A stretch of 64,000 nucleotides of DNA from Candidatus Eisenbergiella merdigallinarum (GTDB taxonomy: Bacteria > Bacillota > Clostridia > Lachnospirales > Lachnospiraceae): positions 100,260 to 164,259 of the forward strand of contig DWXE01000006.1 in assembly GCA_019119355.1 (NCBI GenBank). Reading direction: 5' to 3'. Below are positions 1 through 10,209 of the stretch, in pieces. Each line of letters begins with the position of its first letter. The stretch's first letter is position 1. The notes below the pieces were generated by a model. The model had not been told where the DNA came from, made no database searches, and worked only from the letters and a program-made list of their open reading frames with translations. The position numbers and the translations under genes are program-made.

Positions 1-1
1 C

Positions 2-112
2 GCGGAGATGGTGGCGGAGCGCACCCACTCCACCGTGGTGCAGGTGATCGGCAAAAAGTTCGTATTATATAAGGAAAACAAAGATCACAAAAAGATAGAG
101 CTTCCCCGGTAG
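2..112 (+). CDS. yhbY: YhbY-like CRM-domain RNA-binding protein, C-terminal part (5' truncated by window edge)
   Basis: Frame 2 reads AEMVAERTHSTVVQVIGKKFVLYKENKDHKKIELPR*; lies upstream of nadD as is common in Firmicutes. Confidence 0.75.
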   Translation, partial: AEMVAERTHSTVVQVIGKKFVLYKENKDHKKIELPR

Positions 113-128
113 GAGAAAGCCCGGCGCA

Positions 129-749
129 ATGGAGGTCGCAATGAAGAAAATCGGTGTGCTGGGAGGGACGTTCAATCCCATCCACAACGGCCATCTGCTG
201 CTGGCGGAGACCGCCCGCCAGGAATGGGGGCTGGATGAAGTCCTCCTGATTCCCAGCGGCTGTTCCTATATGAAGGACCCCAGGGAAATCCTCCCCGGCC
301 CGGTGCGGCTGGAAATGGCACGGCTGGCGGCGGCGGACAACCCGTACTTTCGGGTATCCGATCTGGAAATCCGCCGGACCGGAAATTCCTATACCTGCGA
401 TACCATTCAGGAGCTGGGCCAGATGTTTCCGGACGCCCGGCTGTACCATATCGTGGGCGCGGATACCCTGTTTCATATGGAAACCTGGAAGGAGCCGGAA
501 CGGATTTTTTCGGGCTGCATCACCCTGGCTGCGGTCCGGGACGGAGGGCAGGACGAAAAGCTTCTCCGCCAGGCCAGACATCTGATGGAAACGTATCACA
601 CCCAGGTGCACCTGCTTCCCTCCCTCCATCTTGAAATTTCCGCCACCGACATCCGAAACCGGTGCCGCCAGGGGAAATCGATCCGCTATCTCGTGCCGGA
701 ATCCGTCCGGCTGTTTCTGGAAGAGAACGGATATTATCGTTCAAAATAA
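129..749 (+). CDS. nadD: Nicotinate-nucleotide adenylyltransferase (start may be 141)
   Basis: GGTFNPIHNGHLLLAE nucleotidyltransferase motif; neighbours yqeK and rsfS. Confidence 0.93.
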   Translation: MEVAMKKIGVLGGTFNPIHNGHLLLAETARQEWGLDEVLLIPSGCSYMKDPREILPGPVRLEMARLAAADNPYFRVSDLEIRRTGNSYTCDTIQELGQMFPDARLYHIVGADTLFHMETWKEPERIFSGCITLAAVRDGGQDEKLLRQARHLMETYHTQVHLLPSLHLEISATDIRNRCRQGKSIRYLVPESVRLFLEENGYYRSK

Positions 750-782
750 TCCCGCATCATCGTGGAAAGGAGTTTTTTTGCC

Positions 783-1364
783 ATGAAAGAACCGGATATC
801 AGAAAAATTCGAAAATCCATGGAAAAGGTTCTGGATCCGAAGCGATACGAGCATACCCTGGGGGTCGCCTACACGGCCGCAGCCCTGGCCATGCGATACG
901 GAGAGGATATCAACAACGCGGTTCTCGCCGGAATGCTCCACGACTGCGCGAAATGCCTGACCAATGAAAAGCGCCTGGCCATCTGCGAAAAGTACAATAT
1001 CGCCGTCAACGATGCGGAGCACAAAAACCCCTATCTGCTGCACGCGAAGGTGGGGAGCTTTCTGGCCATGAAAAAATACGGGGTGACCGACAAGGACGTG
1101 ATCAACGCCATCTTAAATCACACCACCGGACGTCCGGGGATGTCCCTGCTGGAAAAAATCATCTGGGTCGCGGACTACATCGAGCCCGGCCGCAAACAGG
1201 CCCCCAATCTGGCGCTGATCCGGAAAATGGCCTTTGAAGATCTGGATCAGGCGCTCCTGACCGCTCTGAAGGATACGCTGGAGTATCTTCATGCCGGGAA
1301 AATGGAAGTGGACACCATGACGCAGAGGACCTATGATTTTTATCGGAATGGAGGAGAAGTATGA
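783..1364 (+). CDS. yqeK: HD-domain protein, YqeK family (Ap4A hydrolase-like)
   Basis: HDCAK HD motif; conserved nadD-yqeK-rsfS order. Confidence 0.9.
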   Translation: MKEPDIRKIRKSMEKVLDPKRYEHTLGVAYTAAALAMRYGEDINNAVLAGMLHDCAKCLTNEKRLAICEKYNIAVNDAEHKNPYLLHAKVGSFLAMKKYGVTDKDVINAILNHTTGRPGMSLLEKIIWVADYIEPGRKQAPNLALIRKMAFEDLDQALLTALKDTLEYLHAGKMEVDTMTQRTYDFYRNGGEV

Positions 1365-1732
1365 CGAAGGCAGCACAAATGGCAAAAATGGCGGTGGACG
1401 CCCTGGAAGCGAAAAAGGGCGAAGATATCTGCATCATCGATATCAGCGGCGTTTCCGTGCTGGCGGACTATTTTCTGATCGCCAACGGCAACAACAAAAA
1501 CCAGGTACAGGCGCTCATCGATCACGTGGAAGAGACGCTGGGCAAAGCGGGATTTTCTCCCAGGAGCGTGGAAGGGTACCAGACCGCCAACTGGATCCTG
1601 ATGGACTACGGCGACGTGATCGTTCACGTATTCGACCGCCAGAACCGCCTCTTTTACGATCTGGAACGGATCTGGAGGGACGGGAAAAAAATCGGCGTGT
1701 CCGATCTGGAAGCGGCAGCGCAGGAAGCGTGA
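1361..1732 (+). CDS. rsfS: Ribosome silencing factor RsfS
   Basis: Family signature (VLADYFLIANGNNKNQVQAL...NWILMDYGDVIVHVF); overlaps yqeK stop. Confidence 0.93.
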   Translation: MTKAAQMAKMAVDALEAKKGEDICIIDISGVSVLADYFLIANGNNKNQVQALIDHVEETLGKAGFSPRSVEGYQTANWILMDYGDVIVHVFDRQNRLFYDLERIWRDGKKIGVSDLEAAAQEA

Positions 1733-1938
1733 GCGCCGCCCTTTGGGCACGGCGGGAAAATTAGGTAAATACCAAAAGGAAGAGACGTTCCTGTAGAAAT
1801 CGCAGGCCATGAAGCCCGAATTTTGCAGGAATGCCCCTTCCTTTTATTATGTTTTCTGTATGAGTTATATATATGTATGTTCCGTATGAGGACTTCTTCG
1901 TCCGCGTGCTCCGGGACGGCCGGATCACTGGCCGATCT

Positions 1939-2559
1939 TCAGCGGTAGACCCGCATCACGGCGAATACCTTGCCCAGAATCCGGCAGTCGTCCACGATAA
2001 TGGGCTCCATGGTGTCGTTCTCCGGCTGCAGGCGGATGTGCCCGTTTTCCCGGTAAAAGGTCTTGACCGTGGCGGAATCGTCGATGAGCGCCACCACCAT
2101 CTCCCCGTTGTTCGCCTCCTGACGGCTCTGGACGAATACCTGATCCCCGTCCAGAATCCCCGCGTTGATCATGGATTCGCCGCGGACCTTCAAAATGAAA
2201 CAGGGCTCCCCGGAAGGGATCATCTCCGCGGGCACCGGGAAATAGCTCTCGATGTTCTCCTCCGCCAGAATCGGCTGCCCTGCGGCGACGTTTCCCACCA
2301 CCGGAAGGCTGGTCATCTCCGTGCGGACCATCTGAAAGCTCTCGTCGCAGATCTCGATGGCGCGGGGCTTGGTGGGATCCCTGCGGATGAAGCCGTTCTT
2401 CTCCAGCGTCTCCAGGTGGGAGTGTACCGAAGAGGTGGACTTCAAATGCACCGCTTCGCAGATTTCGCGAACCGCCGGCGGATATCCCTTCTCCAGTATC
2501 TCGTTCTTAATATAATCAAGAATTTCCTGCTGTTTGACAGTGATCTTTCCCTGTGCCAT
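1939..2559 (-). CDS. lexA: LexA repressor
   Basis: N-terminal wHTH ([12 protein letters not shown]-like), cleavage site VAAGQP, catalytic GESM...; start at 2559 with upstream promoter. Confidence 0.95.
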   Translation of the reverse strand: MAQGKITVKQQEILDYIKNEILEKGYPPAVREICEAVHLKSTSSVHSHLETLEKNGFIRRDPTKPRAIEICDESFQMVRTEMTSLPVVGNVAAGQPILAEENIESYFPVPAEMIPSGEPCFILKVRGESMINAGILDGDQVFVQSRQEANNGEMVVALIDDSATVKTFYRENGHIRLQPENDTMEPIIVDDCRILGKVFAVMRVYR

Positions 2560-2723
2560 AAAATCTCCATTCTGAAGCGAAAGCGGAGGGGCGATGGAAA
2601 ACTGCGAATCCCATCTCCCTGTTTCATCACGGCGTTTTGTGACGCTCCGGCACAAAACGCTCCCCCCTTTTGGACGCGGTCCCAAAACTTTTTTTGCATC
2701 CGTCGGATCTATAAATTATAAAC

Positions 2724-2752
2724 ATTATAACATGGCGGAGATGAATTGGCAA
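2724..2752 (-). promoter_or_regulatory. Predicted lexA promoter (TTGCCA-N17-TATAAT) with LexA-box-like AAACATATATTC at 2751-2762
   Basis: -10 at 2724-2729, -35 at 2747-2752, spacer 17 nt on minus strand. Confidence 0.6.
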
Positions 2753-2795
2753 ACATATATTCCGAAGAAATGTTCGATTCGGGAAGAAAATGAGC

Positions 2796-2847
2796 TTGAC
2801 ATTCGAAAGTATGTTCGCTATAATCGACGTATAAGAACAGATGTTCG
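2796..2847 (+). promoter_or_regulatory. Consensus sigma70 promoter (TTGACA-N17-TATAAT, 2796-2824) with two LexA boxes: CGAAAGTATGTTCG (2804-2817) and AGAACAGATGTTCG (2834-2847)
   Basis: Direct match to -35/-10 consensus and Gram-positive LexA box CGAACN4GTTCG. Confidence 0.8.
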
Positions 2848-3085
2848 CAACGTATGTTTGGTTTCTTTTTATATCAGTTCATCCATGCAGGCACATGTGG
2901 CAAAATGCCGCGTGGGAGCTTGCTCACTTAAGCTGTATTTTGCTACATGTGCCTATAGGACGGACGCCCGACATGAATCATTTGACGGCCAGTGGCCTTT
3001 TGCGTAGCCAATTCAGGGAATCCGTCAAATGATGAATGGCATGGCTGAACTGTTACTTCTTTTTGGATGGACAGGGGGTTTTTCC

Positions 3086-3445
3086 ATGAGCAAAGACAGC
3101 AGATCATATTCTTCCAGCTACTTCCGCCGGCGGCGGCAGCTTCGCTTCCGGATCGCGGCGGTTTTGACGGCGATTTGCATATCCGGCGCGTTCGGCGTCC
3201 TTCGTTTCGGCTTCTTCTCCGACGCCCGGGAGGACGCGGCTTCCGTCAGCTACAAGTATTTCACCAGCATTCTGGTCTACCCCGGAGATACCCTGACTTC
3301 CATCGCCCGCCAGTATGCGGACCACCATTACGATTCCCTGGAGGACTATATGGAAGAGGTGCGCATGACGAACCATCTGCAGGAGGATGAGATCCGCGCG
3401 GGAGAATATCTGATCGTTCCCTATTACAGCCCGGATTTCCGCTGA
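3086..3445 (+). CDS. LysM-domain, single-TM protein; YneA-like SOS cell-division suppressor
   Basis: TM segment followed by LysM-like YPGDTLTSIARQY; divergent from lexA. Confidence 0.75.
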   Translation: MSKDSRSYSSSYFRRRRQLRFRIAAVLTAICISGAFGVLRFGFFSDAREDAASVSYKYFTSILVYPGDTLTSIARQYADHHYDSLEDYMEEVRMTNHLQEDEIRAGEYLIVPYYSPDFR

Positions 3446-3669
3446 TTCCGCCCGGTTTTGCGCCGGAATGCCCTGCGAAGCTTTCCCCGTTCGGGAACCC
3501 GAAGCGTTCTGAAGAAATCTCCGATTTTCTTTAGAAATTCTTCGGGTTTTTTGGCTCTCGTTTTAAAGCTTTTGCGGGTACCTTATAGACAGCGGCACGG
3601 ATTTGCCTTTTTGCGGCCCGACGTGGTATAATGGCCGGAGAAATCAAATGCAGCAGGGAGGAAAGGGAC

Positions 3670-4380
3670 TTGGAAAAGAATCGAATTCTGATCGTGGAGG
3701 ATGACGCCGATATCCGGGAGGGCGTCGAGATCTATCTGAAGAACCAGGGATATCAGGTCATCCAGGCGAAGGACGGCATAGAGGGCCTGGAACAGATCGA
3801 ACGGAATGAAATCGATCTGGCTATCGTGGACATCATGATGCCCCGGATGGACGGCATCACGATGATGATGAAGGTGCGGGAGAGGGGATGCGACTTCCCC
3901 GTGATCATGCTCTCCGCAAAATCCGAAGAGGTGGATAAGATCATGGGGCTGAATATGGGGGCGGACGACTACATCACAAAGCCCTTCACCCCGCTGGAGC
4001 TTCTCGCCCGGGTCAATTCCCAGCTCCGCCGGTACAACCGGTACCGGGAAGCCCTGTCGAAGGCGGAGCCGCCGAAGGACACCTATCACGTCATCGGCGG
4101 GATCGAGCTGAACGAGGAGACGGTGGAGGTGTTCGTGGACGGAGCGCCGGTGAAGCTGACGCCCATCGAGTTCAAAATCCTCCTGCTCCTGATGAAAAAT
4201 CCGGGGCGCGTCTTTTCCGCGGACGAAATCTATGAGCGAATCTGGAACGAGAAGGCCATCAATACGGATACCATTATGGTACACATCCGCAAAATCCGTG
4301 AGAAAATAGAAATCGATCCGAAGAATCCGAAATATTTAAAGGTGGTGTGGGGCGTTGGATACAAAATGGAAAAACAATAA
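3670..4380 (+). CDS. OmpR/PhoB-family response regulator (TTG start at 3670, or ATG 3631)
   Basis: Receiver domain (VEDDADIREG, DIMMPRMDG, KPF) and C-terminal wHTH. Confidence 0.92.
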   Translation: MEKNRILIVEDDADIREGVEIYLKNQGYQVIQAKDGIEGLEQIERNEIDLAIVDIMMPRMDGITMMMKVRERGCDFPVIMLSAKSEEVDKIMGLNMGADDYITKPFTPLELLARVNSQLRRYNRYREALSKAEPPKDTYHVIGGIELNEETVEVFVDGAPVKLTPIEFKILLLLMKNPGRVFSADEIYERIWNEKAINTDTIMVHIRKIREKIEIDPKNPKYLKVVWGVGYKMEKQ

Positions 4381-6883
4381 GGCGAAGAGCGCGGGGATCG
4401 CTTTTGTGGCAGTTTTTCTCACGACGGCCGTTTTTCTGTCCTGCCTTCCCTTTTTTGAAAGCAGGGCGGACAGCGAATTCGAGAATCCCCTGACCGGAGC
4501 TTCCTTCATCCGGGCGCTGTATGAGAGCAACTATGTTCAATACCGTTATCTGCGGGAAAAGGCCGATCAGAAGACCTGGTCCTACGGCGATCTGTATGTG
4601 GATACGGAATTTCTCGGAATCTACGATGAGTACGATTACTCCTTCCGGGACGACGCCATGATCGATGTGCCGGCGGACGCCGTGCCCGGGAGCGACGCCC
4701 TGGACGAACAGGTCCGTGAGTTTTGCGAGAACTCCCTCTCGGAGCTTTCCGGTATCCGCAGCTACGCTTCCGCGCTGACTCAGTCCATGGACTATTACGC
4801 CGTGGATACGCTGTCCGGAACCTCCATGGGCAACAGCAGCCTGTCCGCGCTGAAGGATATCGTAAACGGAAACGCGCCGGAAGACAATCCTTACGTGTAC
4901 TATGTCTATCTCAGCTACGACGGCGCCGGCAATGTGGTCAACTGCGGCGTCAGCGCCAACGGGAAAGTGGGGGACTTCCTCAAACGGGTGGAGTCGCTGG
5001 GAAGAGAGCAGTACTTCACCGACTATTACGACGAAGACGGTATCTCCTACGCGGCTTTTTACAACACGGACAGCGGAGAGCGTTACCGCTATCGCTTCAC
5101 CGTGGGCGGCCCTGCGAACATGAAGATCGTCTATGCCCTCACTCAGGATCAGTATCAGACGTTTCTGAACGATGATCATTACGGGGAATTTTACTCCGGC
5201 CTTCTGCCCAGCTACCGCTCCATGTGGGAAAACAGCTATTACAACGCGGGCGTTCTGGGGTATGTGACGGGCTTTTTCTGCATTTCCATCGCCCTGGGAT
5301 GCTGCTGCGTGTGGATCTTTACCCGGTTTTTCCGGAAGGATTACTGCTACCAGGATTTCAGGATATGCCATTTCCCGCTGGAAGTCGATTTTCTGGCATT
5401 TCTTCTGGGGCTGGCCGTTGCGGAACAGATGCTGTCCCTGCTCTGTTCCTGGCAGAAGGGGTGGTTTCTGCAAAACTTTACCGAACAGATCCTCCGTCCC
5501 ATGCACCTTTCCTGGCTCTCCACACTGTTGGTGGGGATCGCGTTTTTCCTGTATTTCGGGCTCGGATTTACGCTGGGGAGCATCATCCCCCGGGCGCTCC
5601 ATCTGAAGACCTGTTTTAAGGAGAGCAGCCTTTTCTACCGCTACTGGGACCGGATCGTCAACTACCTGAAAAACTTCTATCAGGAACTGGTGAACTTCGA
5701 CATCGGAACGGATGCGAAGCGGATTATCACGAAGCTGGTGGTTCTGAATTTCATCATCCTCTGGGTGATTTCGCTGATGTGGGTCTGGGGATTTATCCCT
5801 CTGCTGATCTATTCCCTGATCCTCTATTTCCTGCTGAAAAAATATGTGAAGGACGTACAGAATAAGTATCACCGGCTGCTTCTCGCCACCAGCTCCATCG
5901 CCAAAGGAGATCTGGACATCGCCCTCTCCGAGGATTTCGGCGTTTTTGAGAGCTATAAAAACGAACTGCGCCAGATTCAGACCGATTTCAAAAAAGCGGT
6001 GGAAGAGGAGGTCAAAAACCAGAGGATGCGGTCGGAGCTGATTACCAACGTATCCCATGACCTCAAGACCCCGCTGACCGCCATCATCACCTATATCAAT
6101 CTGCTCAAGGAGCCGGACATCACGCCGACACAGCGGGAAGAGTATCTGAACACTCTGGATAAGAAGGCCGTCCGCCTGAAGGTGCTGATCGAGGATCTGT
6201 TCGAGGTCAGCAAGGCGACCACCAACAATATCACGCTGAACTACGATAAGGTGGATCTGTGCAATCTGCTGCGCCAGTGCTATCTGGAATATGAGGACCG
6301 GATCGCGGCGGCGGACCTGACGTTCAAATTCATGCTGCCCGAAGACAAGGCCGTCCTGACGCTGGATCCGCAGAAGACGTTCCGCATTTTTGAAAACCTG
6401 TACACCAACATCATCAAATATGCGATGCCGTCCACCCGCGTCTATGTGGTGCTGCAGGAGAAAAAGGAAGAGGTGGTCATCGAGATCAAGAATATTTCCC
6501 GGTCAGAGCTCCATGTGGCGCCGGAAGAACTGACGGAGCGGTTCGTCCGCGGGGATGATTCCCGCAATACGGAAGGGAGCGGGCTGGGGCTCGCCATCGC
6601 AAGAAGTTTCACGGAGTTGCAGCACGGGACGCTGCGGATTTCCGTGGACGGGGATCTGTTCAAGGTCACGCTGTCCTTCCGGAAATTCGATCTGCCGCCG
6701 GAACCCGAAAGGAAAGACGGCCAGACGGCGCAGTCCCAAAACGCGCAGAACGGGCCGGATTCCGGTCCGTCCGGTTCGGGAAGAAATCCCGCCGGGCCCG
6801 GCAACGCCTCCTCGCAGGAACGGCCGTTCTATCATCCCAGCCGCTGGCGCTCGGAAAAAAACCTCCGCAAAAAGAAGTGGTAA
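4355..6883 (+). CDS. Membrane sensor histidine kinase
   Basis: Multiple TM segments, HAMP-like region, H-box SHDLKTPLTAI, ATPase GSGLGLAIARS; overlaps regulator. Confidence 0.93.
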   Translation: MDTKWKNNKAKSAGIAFVAVFLTTAVFLSCLPFFESRADSEFENPLTGASFIRALYESNYVQYRYLREKADQKTWSYGDLYVDTEFLGIYDEYDYSFRDDAMIDVPADAVPGSDALDEQVREFCENSLSELSGIRSYASALTQSMDYYAVDTLSGTSMGNSSLSALKDIVNGNAPEDNPYVYYVYLSYDGAGNVVNCGVSANGKVGDFLKRVESLGREQYFTDYYDEDGISYAAFYNTDSGERYRYRFTVGGPANMKIVYALTQDQYQTFLNDDHYGEFYSGLLPSYRSMWENSYYNAGVLGYVTGFFCISIALGCCCVWIFTRFFRKDYCYQDFRICHFPLEVDFLAFLLGLAVAEQMLSLLCSWQKGWFLQNFTEQILRPMHLSWLSTLLVGIAFFLYFGLGFTLGSIIPRALHLKTCFKESSLFYRYWDRIVNYLKNFYQELVNFDIGTDAKRIITKLVVLNFIILWVISLMWVWGFIPLLIYSLILYFLLKKYVKDVQNKYHRLLLATSSIAKGDLDIALSEDFGVFESYKNELRQIQTDFKKAVEEEVKNQRMRSELITNVSHDLKTPLTAIITYINLLKEPDITPTQREEYLNTLDKKAVRLKVLIEDLFEVSKATTNNITLNYDKVDLCNLLRQCYLEYEDRIAAADLTFKFMLPEDKAVLTLDPQKTFRIFENLYTNIIKYAMPSTRVYVVLQEKKEEVVIEIKNISRSELHVAPEELTERFVRGDDSRNTEGSGLGLAIARSFTELQHGTLRISVDGDLFKVTLSFRKFDLPPEPERKDGQTAQSQNAQNGPDSGPSGSGRNPAGPGNASSQERPFYHPSRWRSEKNLRKKKW

Positions 6884-6894
6884 CGGGGAGCCTG

Positions 6895-7947
6895 TTAAGG
6901 CTCCCTCAAACGGACGCTTTTCGCCGCTTTTCGTTTGTTCTCATCCTTCATGGCGGCGTAGTGCTTTCGCGTGGTATTGACGTCCTTGTGCCCCAGCACG
7001 TCCGCCACCAGGTAGATGTCCCCGGTCTCCTGATACAATGTGGTCCCGTAGGTGCTTCGGAGTTTGTGCGGCGTGATCTTTTTGGTGGTGGTCACCAGGG
7101 ACGCGTATTTCTTCACCAGATTTTCCACGCTGCGCACCGCCATCCGCCGGTTCTGAAGGGAGAGGAAAAAAGCCTCCTCATGTCCCTGGGCGGGGACGGC
7201 GTGCCGGCGCTGTTCCAGATAGGAGAGCAGCGCTTCTTCCACCTCCCGGCCGAAATAGACCACATCCTCGTACCCGCCCTTCCGGCGAACCCGGATGGCC
7301 AGGTTGTCGAAATCCACATCGTTCAAATCCAGCCCCACGCATTCCGAGACCCGGATTCCCGTTCCCAGGAGGAGGGTCAGAAGGGCCAGATCCCTCACCT
7401 TCGTCTTTTCATGGAATTTTAGCTGGCTTTTTGTCATTTTCGTCCCGGCTTCCACCTGGTCCAGCAAAACGGCCACCTCGTTGGGATCCAGGCGGACGAT
7501 TTCCTTCTCGTGCAGCTTCGGCATGGGCACCAGAGCGGCCGGATCCGTCTGAATCAGCTCGCTGGTGAAGAAATACCGGTAAAACGTGCGCAGGGAAGCC
7601 AGCTTGCGCCGCTTTCCGCGCTCGTCGTTGGTGTACTCCACGCCGTCCTTCGTGTAGTAGGAGAGGTATTCCAGATATTCCTCGATGTCCTCCCGACCGA
7701 TCTGATCCAGCAAAGACAGCGGAAATTCCGTGATCTCCATCTTCTGGCAGACGCTGTTGTGGGTATGCAGGAATTCGAAAAATACCCCCAGATCATAGGC
7801 ATAGGCGATCCTGGTCCGGGAAGCGGTGGTGGGCTCGATCCCCCGGAAAAACTGCCTGCAAAAGGGCGGGAGCTGCTCCTGGAGATCCCTCAGCTTCTGC
7901 ACGTTGTCGATGTTGACCTGATCGTGATAATTTCTACTGTTTTTCAT
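6895..7947 (-). CDS. Chromosomal XerC/D-like tyrosine recombinase
   Basis: GTGIRVSE, HKLRSTYGT, GHKDVNTTRKHY motifs. Confidence 0.88.
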   Translation of the reverse strand: MKNSRNYHDQVNIDNVQKLRDLQEQLPPFCRQFFRGIEPTTASRTRIAYAYDLGVFFEFLHTHNSVCQKMEITEFPLSLLDQIGREDIEEYLEYLSYYTKDGVEYTNDERGKRRKLASLRTFYRYFFTSELIQTDPAALVPMPKLHEKEIVRLDPNEVAVLLDQVEAGTKMTKSQLKFHEKTKVRDLALLTLLLGTGIRVSECVGLDLNDVDFDNLAIRVRRKGGYEDVVYFGREVEEALLSYLEQRRHAVPAQGHEEAFFLSLQNRRMAVRSVENLVKKYASLVTTTKKITPHKLRSTYGTTLYQETGDIYLVADVLGHKDVNTTRKHYAAMKDENKRKAAKSVRLREP

Positions 7948-8711
7948 CCGTTCCCGTCGCCTTCTTTCCTTTCCCGTCCCTTTGCCCGCAGTTCCACTGC
8001 CGGCCAGCCCTTCAGATTTCCGGTCCGGATGGCGGTGAACATCCGTTCCTTGACCCCCGGATTCTCCAGATTCAGTTGGCGAAGCAGCTGTTTGGTATAT
8101 TCGCGTTTGGTATGCCCGTCGGCAGGGCAGGGGCTCTTGACCACCGGAATGTCGTTTTTGTGGATGAATCCGATGATATCGGCTTCCTTCAGATACAGCA
8201 TGGGCCTAATCACGGTCAGCTCCATCCGGTCCAGCCAGGTGACGGGCGCAAAGGTGTGAAAACGCCCTTCGAAGATCAGGGACATGAGCATGGTTTCCAC
8301 CACGTCGTCCTGATGGTGGGCGTACGCCACCTTGTTGCAGCCGGCGGCCTTGATGGCGTCGTTGAGCGCCCCTTTTCTCATTTTCGCGCACAGGGCGCAG
8401 GGGTTCGTTTCCTTTCTCTGGTGAAATATGATATCCGCAATCTGGGTGCGGACGATGGTGTAAGGGACATCCAGTTCCCGGCACATCTGCTGGATCCTGC
8501 TCAAATCCAGATTGTCGAAGCCCAGATCCACGGTCACCGCATGGAGGCTGAACTTTTTGGGATAGAAGCGCCGCAGCCCGCAGAGGGCGTGGAGCATGGC
8601 CAGCGAATCCTTCCCGCCGGAAATTCCCACCGCGATCCGGTCGCCTTCCTGAATCATATCGTAATCGTCCACCGCCCGGCGGACATAGCTCAAAAGCTGC
8701 TGTAATTTCAT
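7944..8711 (-). CDS. ttcA: tRNA 2-thiocytidine biosynthesis TtcA-like protein
   Basis: PP-loop GISGGKDSLAML, CALCAKMRKG; start MKLQQLLSYVRR. Confidence 0.85.
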   Translation of the reverse strand: MKLQQLLSYVRRAVDDYDMIQEGDRIAVGISGGKDSLAMLHALCGLRRFYPKKFSLHAVTVDLGFDNLDLSRIQQMCRELDVPYTIVRTQIADIIFHQRKETNPCALCAKMRKGALNDAIKAAGCNKVAYAHHQDDVVETMLMSLIFEGRFHTFAPVTWLDRMELTVIRPMLYLKEADIIGFIHKNDIPVVKSPCPADGHTKREYTKQLLRQLNLENPGVKERMFTAIRTGNLKGWPAVELRAKGRERKEGDGNG

Positions 8712-8820
8712 ATTATCCTGTAACTCCTTTGTCCGTTCGTCCTGATTTATGTTATCATAAGGAAGGGAACAACTCAAGTTTTGTGAAATAATTAACAAAC
8801 GAAAGGATGAACGTAACGAC

Positions 8821-9267
8821 ATGAAATTTGTAATTCAACGGGTCAGCCGCGCGCAGGTGGTCATCGACAACAGCCTTTATTCCGAAATCGAAAGGGGATT
8901 TCTGGTCCTGGTGGGCGTCTGTCAGGAGGATACCCGGGAAACGGCCGATAAAATGGTCAAAAAGCTGATCGGCCTGCGGATTTTTGCGGACGGGGCCGGG
9001 AAAACGAACCTGGCCTTAAAGGACGTGGGCGGACAGTTGCTCCTGGTTTCGCAGTTCACGCTGTACGCGGACTGCAGGAAGGGAAACCGGCCGTCGTTTC
9101 TGAAGGCCGGGGATCCGGAATACGCCAATGAAATGTACGAGTATATTGTGGAATCCTGCCAAAAACAGGTGGAAACGGTGCGCACCGGAGTTTTCGGAGC
9201 GGATATGAAGGTGACGCTGACCAATGACGGGCCGTTCACGGTGGTGCTGGATTCAGCGGAATTGTAA
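8821..9267 (+). CDS. dtd: D-aminoacyl-tRNA deacylase
   Basis: MKFVIQRVSRAQV, LLLVSQFTLYAD, GxFGADMKVTLTNDGPFT. Confidence 0.95.
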   Translation: MKFVIQRVSRAQVVIDNSLYSEIERGFLVLVGVCQEDTRETADKMVKKLIGLRIFADGAGKTNLALKDVGGQLLLVSQFTLYADCRKGNRPSFLKAGDPEYANEMYEYIVESCQKQVETVRTGVFGADMKVTLTNDGPFTVVLDSAEL

Positions 9268-9428
9268 GGGATACCTTGAAAGCGCATTAACTATTCGTTA
9301 AACTAAGCTTTCGCGCATAGTTAAATACCGGTCTCCTGCAGGGATTTCACAGCGTCCTGAGCCGGGCCGCCCCAGACTTCAGCGACCGAACGGGAATCAT
9401 CGGGAATCCCGGACGCGCTTCCCGCCAA

Positions 9429-9468
9429 TCAAAAACGGCCTGACCACAGGGAGTCAAGCCGTTTTTTT
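9429..9468. terminator. Bidirectional intrinsic terminator
   Basis: AAAAACGGCCTGAC..GTCAAGCCGTTTTTTT inverted repeat flanked by A/T runs. Confidence 0.7.
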
Positions 9469-9523
9469 GCTGTAAAAATCATCAGGAGATCCATTGATCG
9501 GGGAAGCGAAGCTCCCCCGGATG

Positions 9524-10150
9524 TCACTGCTTTCGTTTCTCGAAATCTTCCACGATCTGGGCGATGAGCTCCACGGTGCCGTCGATGCCCAGAACGGAAC
9601 TGTTCAGACAGTAATCGTAGCTGTCCGCGCGCCCCCACTTCTTCGAGGAATAATAGTTGTAATAGCTCTGCCTCTGCTTATCCTTCTTCGCCATCATGTC
9701 CCGCGCCTTCTCGTCGGTCACGTCGTATTTCTTCATCAGGCGCTTCGCCTTCGCATCCGCATCCGCAAAGATGAAGAAATGCACGCAGTTCTTAAAATCC
9801 TGCAGCGCGTAGTCCGCGCAGCGCCCTACGATGACGCAGGGCCCCTCCTGCGCAATCTTCTTGATGGTATCGAACTGAGCCAGAAAGATCTTGTGGCTGA
9901 TGGGCATATCCATAAAGGAGGAGGCGTTGTAGCCGAAAGAATAGGTGTCCATAACCAGATTGTACAGGAAGGAATTGGTCGGGCGTTCATCATGGCACTC
10001 GATCATCTCTTCGCAGAAGCCGCTTTCCTTTGCCACTCTCGTCAGCAATTCCTTATCGTAAAATTTGATATCGAACCGCTGGGCTACCTTCTCTCCGATC
10101 TCATGGCCGCCGGAGCCGAACTGACGTGCAATCGTAATGATAGTGTTCAT
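9524..10150 (-). CDS. Cytidylate kinase-like family protein
   Basis: ITIARQFGSGGHEIGEKVA P-loop and family pattern. Confidence 0.88.
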   Translation of the reverse strand: MNTIITIARQFGSGGHEIGEKVAQRFDIKFYDKELLTRVAKESGFCEEMIECHDERPTNSFLYNLVMDTYSFGYNASSFMDMPISHKIFLAQFDTIKKIAQEGPCVIVGRCADYALQDFKNCVHFFIFADADAKAKRLMKKYDVTDEKARDMMAKKDKQRQSYYNYYSSKKWGRADSYDYCLNSSVLGIDGTVELIAQIVEDFEKRKQ

Positions 10151-10209
10151 AACCTCAACTCCTTCCGTTTTTATACTGTTATTATATACAACTCAAAGGC
10201 AATTTTCAA

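Noticed and set aside
2841-3032. 63-aa ORF in the LysM gene leader
   Set aside because: No Shine-Dalgarno, overlaps the inverted-repeat stems; more likely leader RNA.
3583-4284. 233-aa minus-strand ORF opposite response regulator
   Set aside because: Antisense to a clear receiver/wHTH gene.
4274-6058. 594-aa minus-strand ORF
   Set aside because: Antisense to a well-supported histidine kinase; shadow ORF from GC-rich codon bias.
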